43,650 bases of DNA from JBDRNE01 sp043812935 (GTDB lineage: Bacteria; Omnitrophota; Gorgyraeia; Tantalellales; Tantalellaceae), in NCBI GenBank assembly GCA_043812935.1, contig JBDRLO010000069.1:1-43650 (forward strand), written 5' to 3'. Under the pieces are notes generated by a model. It saw only the letters and a program-made list of their open reading frames with translations. It ran no database searches and was not told the DNA's origin. Shown here piece by piece: positions 43,441 through 43,650 of this stretch. Every line of letters begins with the position of its first letter. Position 1 is the first letter of the stretch. The position numbers were made by a program, and so were the translations under genes.

Positions 43441-43650
43441 ATTTCTGATTTTTTCTTTAAATAATTTTTAAAATTAAGTCAAGGATGGCACTACCACGTG
43501 CGCATTAACGTAACGGACAGGCACGGGGGCCTGTCCCTGGTATGGAAAGTCGTGTCAACCTTCCTGTTAACAATAATCTTTTTGGGCCACATTCATAATT
43601 ATTTCTTTGTCCTGTTTGAATATAGGCAATGGTTACTTCGACGATGAATC
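43441..43650. other. Right-edge region: no supported gene
   Basis: It holds an A+T-rich stretch, one hairpin repeat and an open minus-strand frame that enters from the right edge and ends within the repeat. The frame (about 45 codons, ending in GTGPRACPLR) resembles nothing I know, so I do not call it a gene. Confidence 0.4.
43515..43536. repeat. Dispersed hairpin element, short form
   Basis: GGACAGGC and GCCTGTCC arms with loop ACGGGG. CGTGCGCATTAACGTAAC lies to its left, as in other copies. No octamer array follows here. Confidence 0.88.

Noticed and set aside
43500..43650. 3' end of a gene entering from the right edge
   Set aside because: The frame is short, ends in repeat-derived residues and shows no recognisable family; it cannot be supported within the window.

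Overview
The window is a bacterial chromosome segment in which every gene I can support lies on the minus strand, so transcription runs from the right edge (43650) to the left edge (1). It is A+T-rich and dense in housekeeping and biosynthetic genes, with no phage genes, transposases, rRNA or tRNA. The gene set (dimeric-type glycyl-tRNA synthetase, pyruvate phosphate dikinase, LL-diaminopimelate aminotransferase lysine route, GuaB3-type IMP dehydrogenase, a secreted YD-repeat-like protein) suggests a free-living, largely prototrophic member of a little-cultured phylum. Omnitrophota is my best guess; this is inference, not proof.

Layout in the direction of transcription: (1) 43437-43031, a small AbrB-type regulator with a promoter that contains its probable operator, followed by an overlapping gene for a 58-residue basic protein. 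(2) 42748-41731, a promoter, rplM and rpsI, closed by a strong terminator. (3) 41615-33184, a sigma70 promoter and leader hairpin followed by argC-argJ-argB-argD-argF-argG-argH, all of arginine synthesis from N-acetylglutamate except carbamoyl phosphate supply. (4) 33144-27663, lysA (frameshifted in this sequence), dapF, dapA, dapB and dapL, a complete aminotransferase-route lysine pathway from aspartate semialdehyde. (5) 27636-24381, folK, panC, nadA and nadX (folate, pantothenate and the first steps of NAD from aspartate). (6) 24317-22537, a Na/phosphate cotransporter. (7) 22485-2369, guaB3, dnaE, hup, hisS, aspS, a secreted hypothetical, phoH, pgpH, ybeY, a diacylglycerol kinase-PAP2 fusion, a DUF502 membrane protein, recO, glyS, ppdK and an RpoD-like sigma factor. 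(8) After a terminator, 2189-1, the 5' part of a large secreted YD-repeat-like protein that runs off the left edge.

Six promoters share a TTGACA-17 bp-TATAAT-like layout, and further weaker ones are listed. The most unusual feature is a composite dispersed repeat in the intergenic spaces. It has a fixed order on the + strand: a tandem heptamer array (CRTGNNN), then a GGACAGGC/GCCTGTCC hairpin in a short or a long form, then a tandem octamer array (ACYGGCTA). It sits at the 3' ends of genes and has written the C-termini or stop codons of hisS, argB and dapB. Other short palindromic repeats lie near panC/nadA, dapB/dapL and the dapA promoter.
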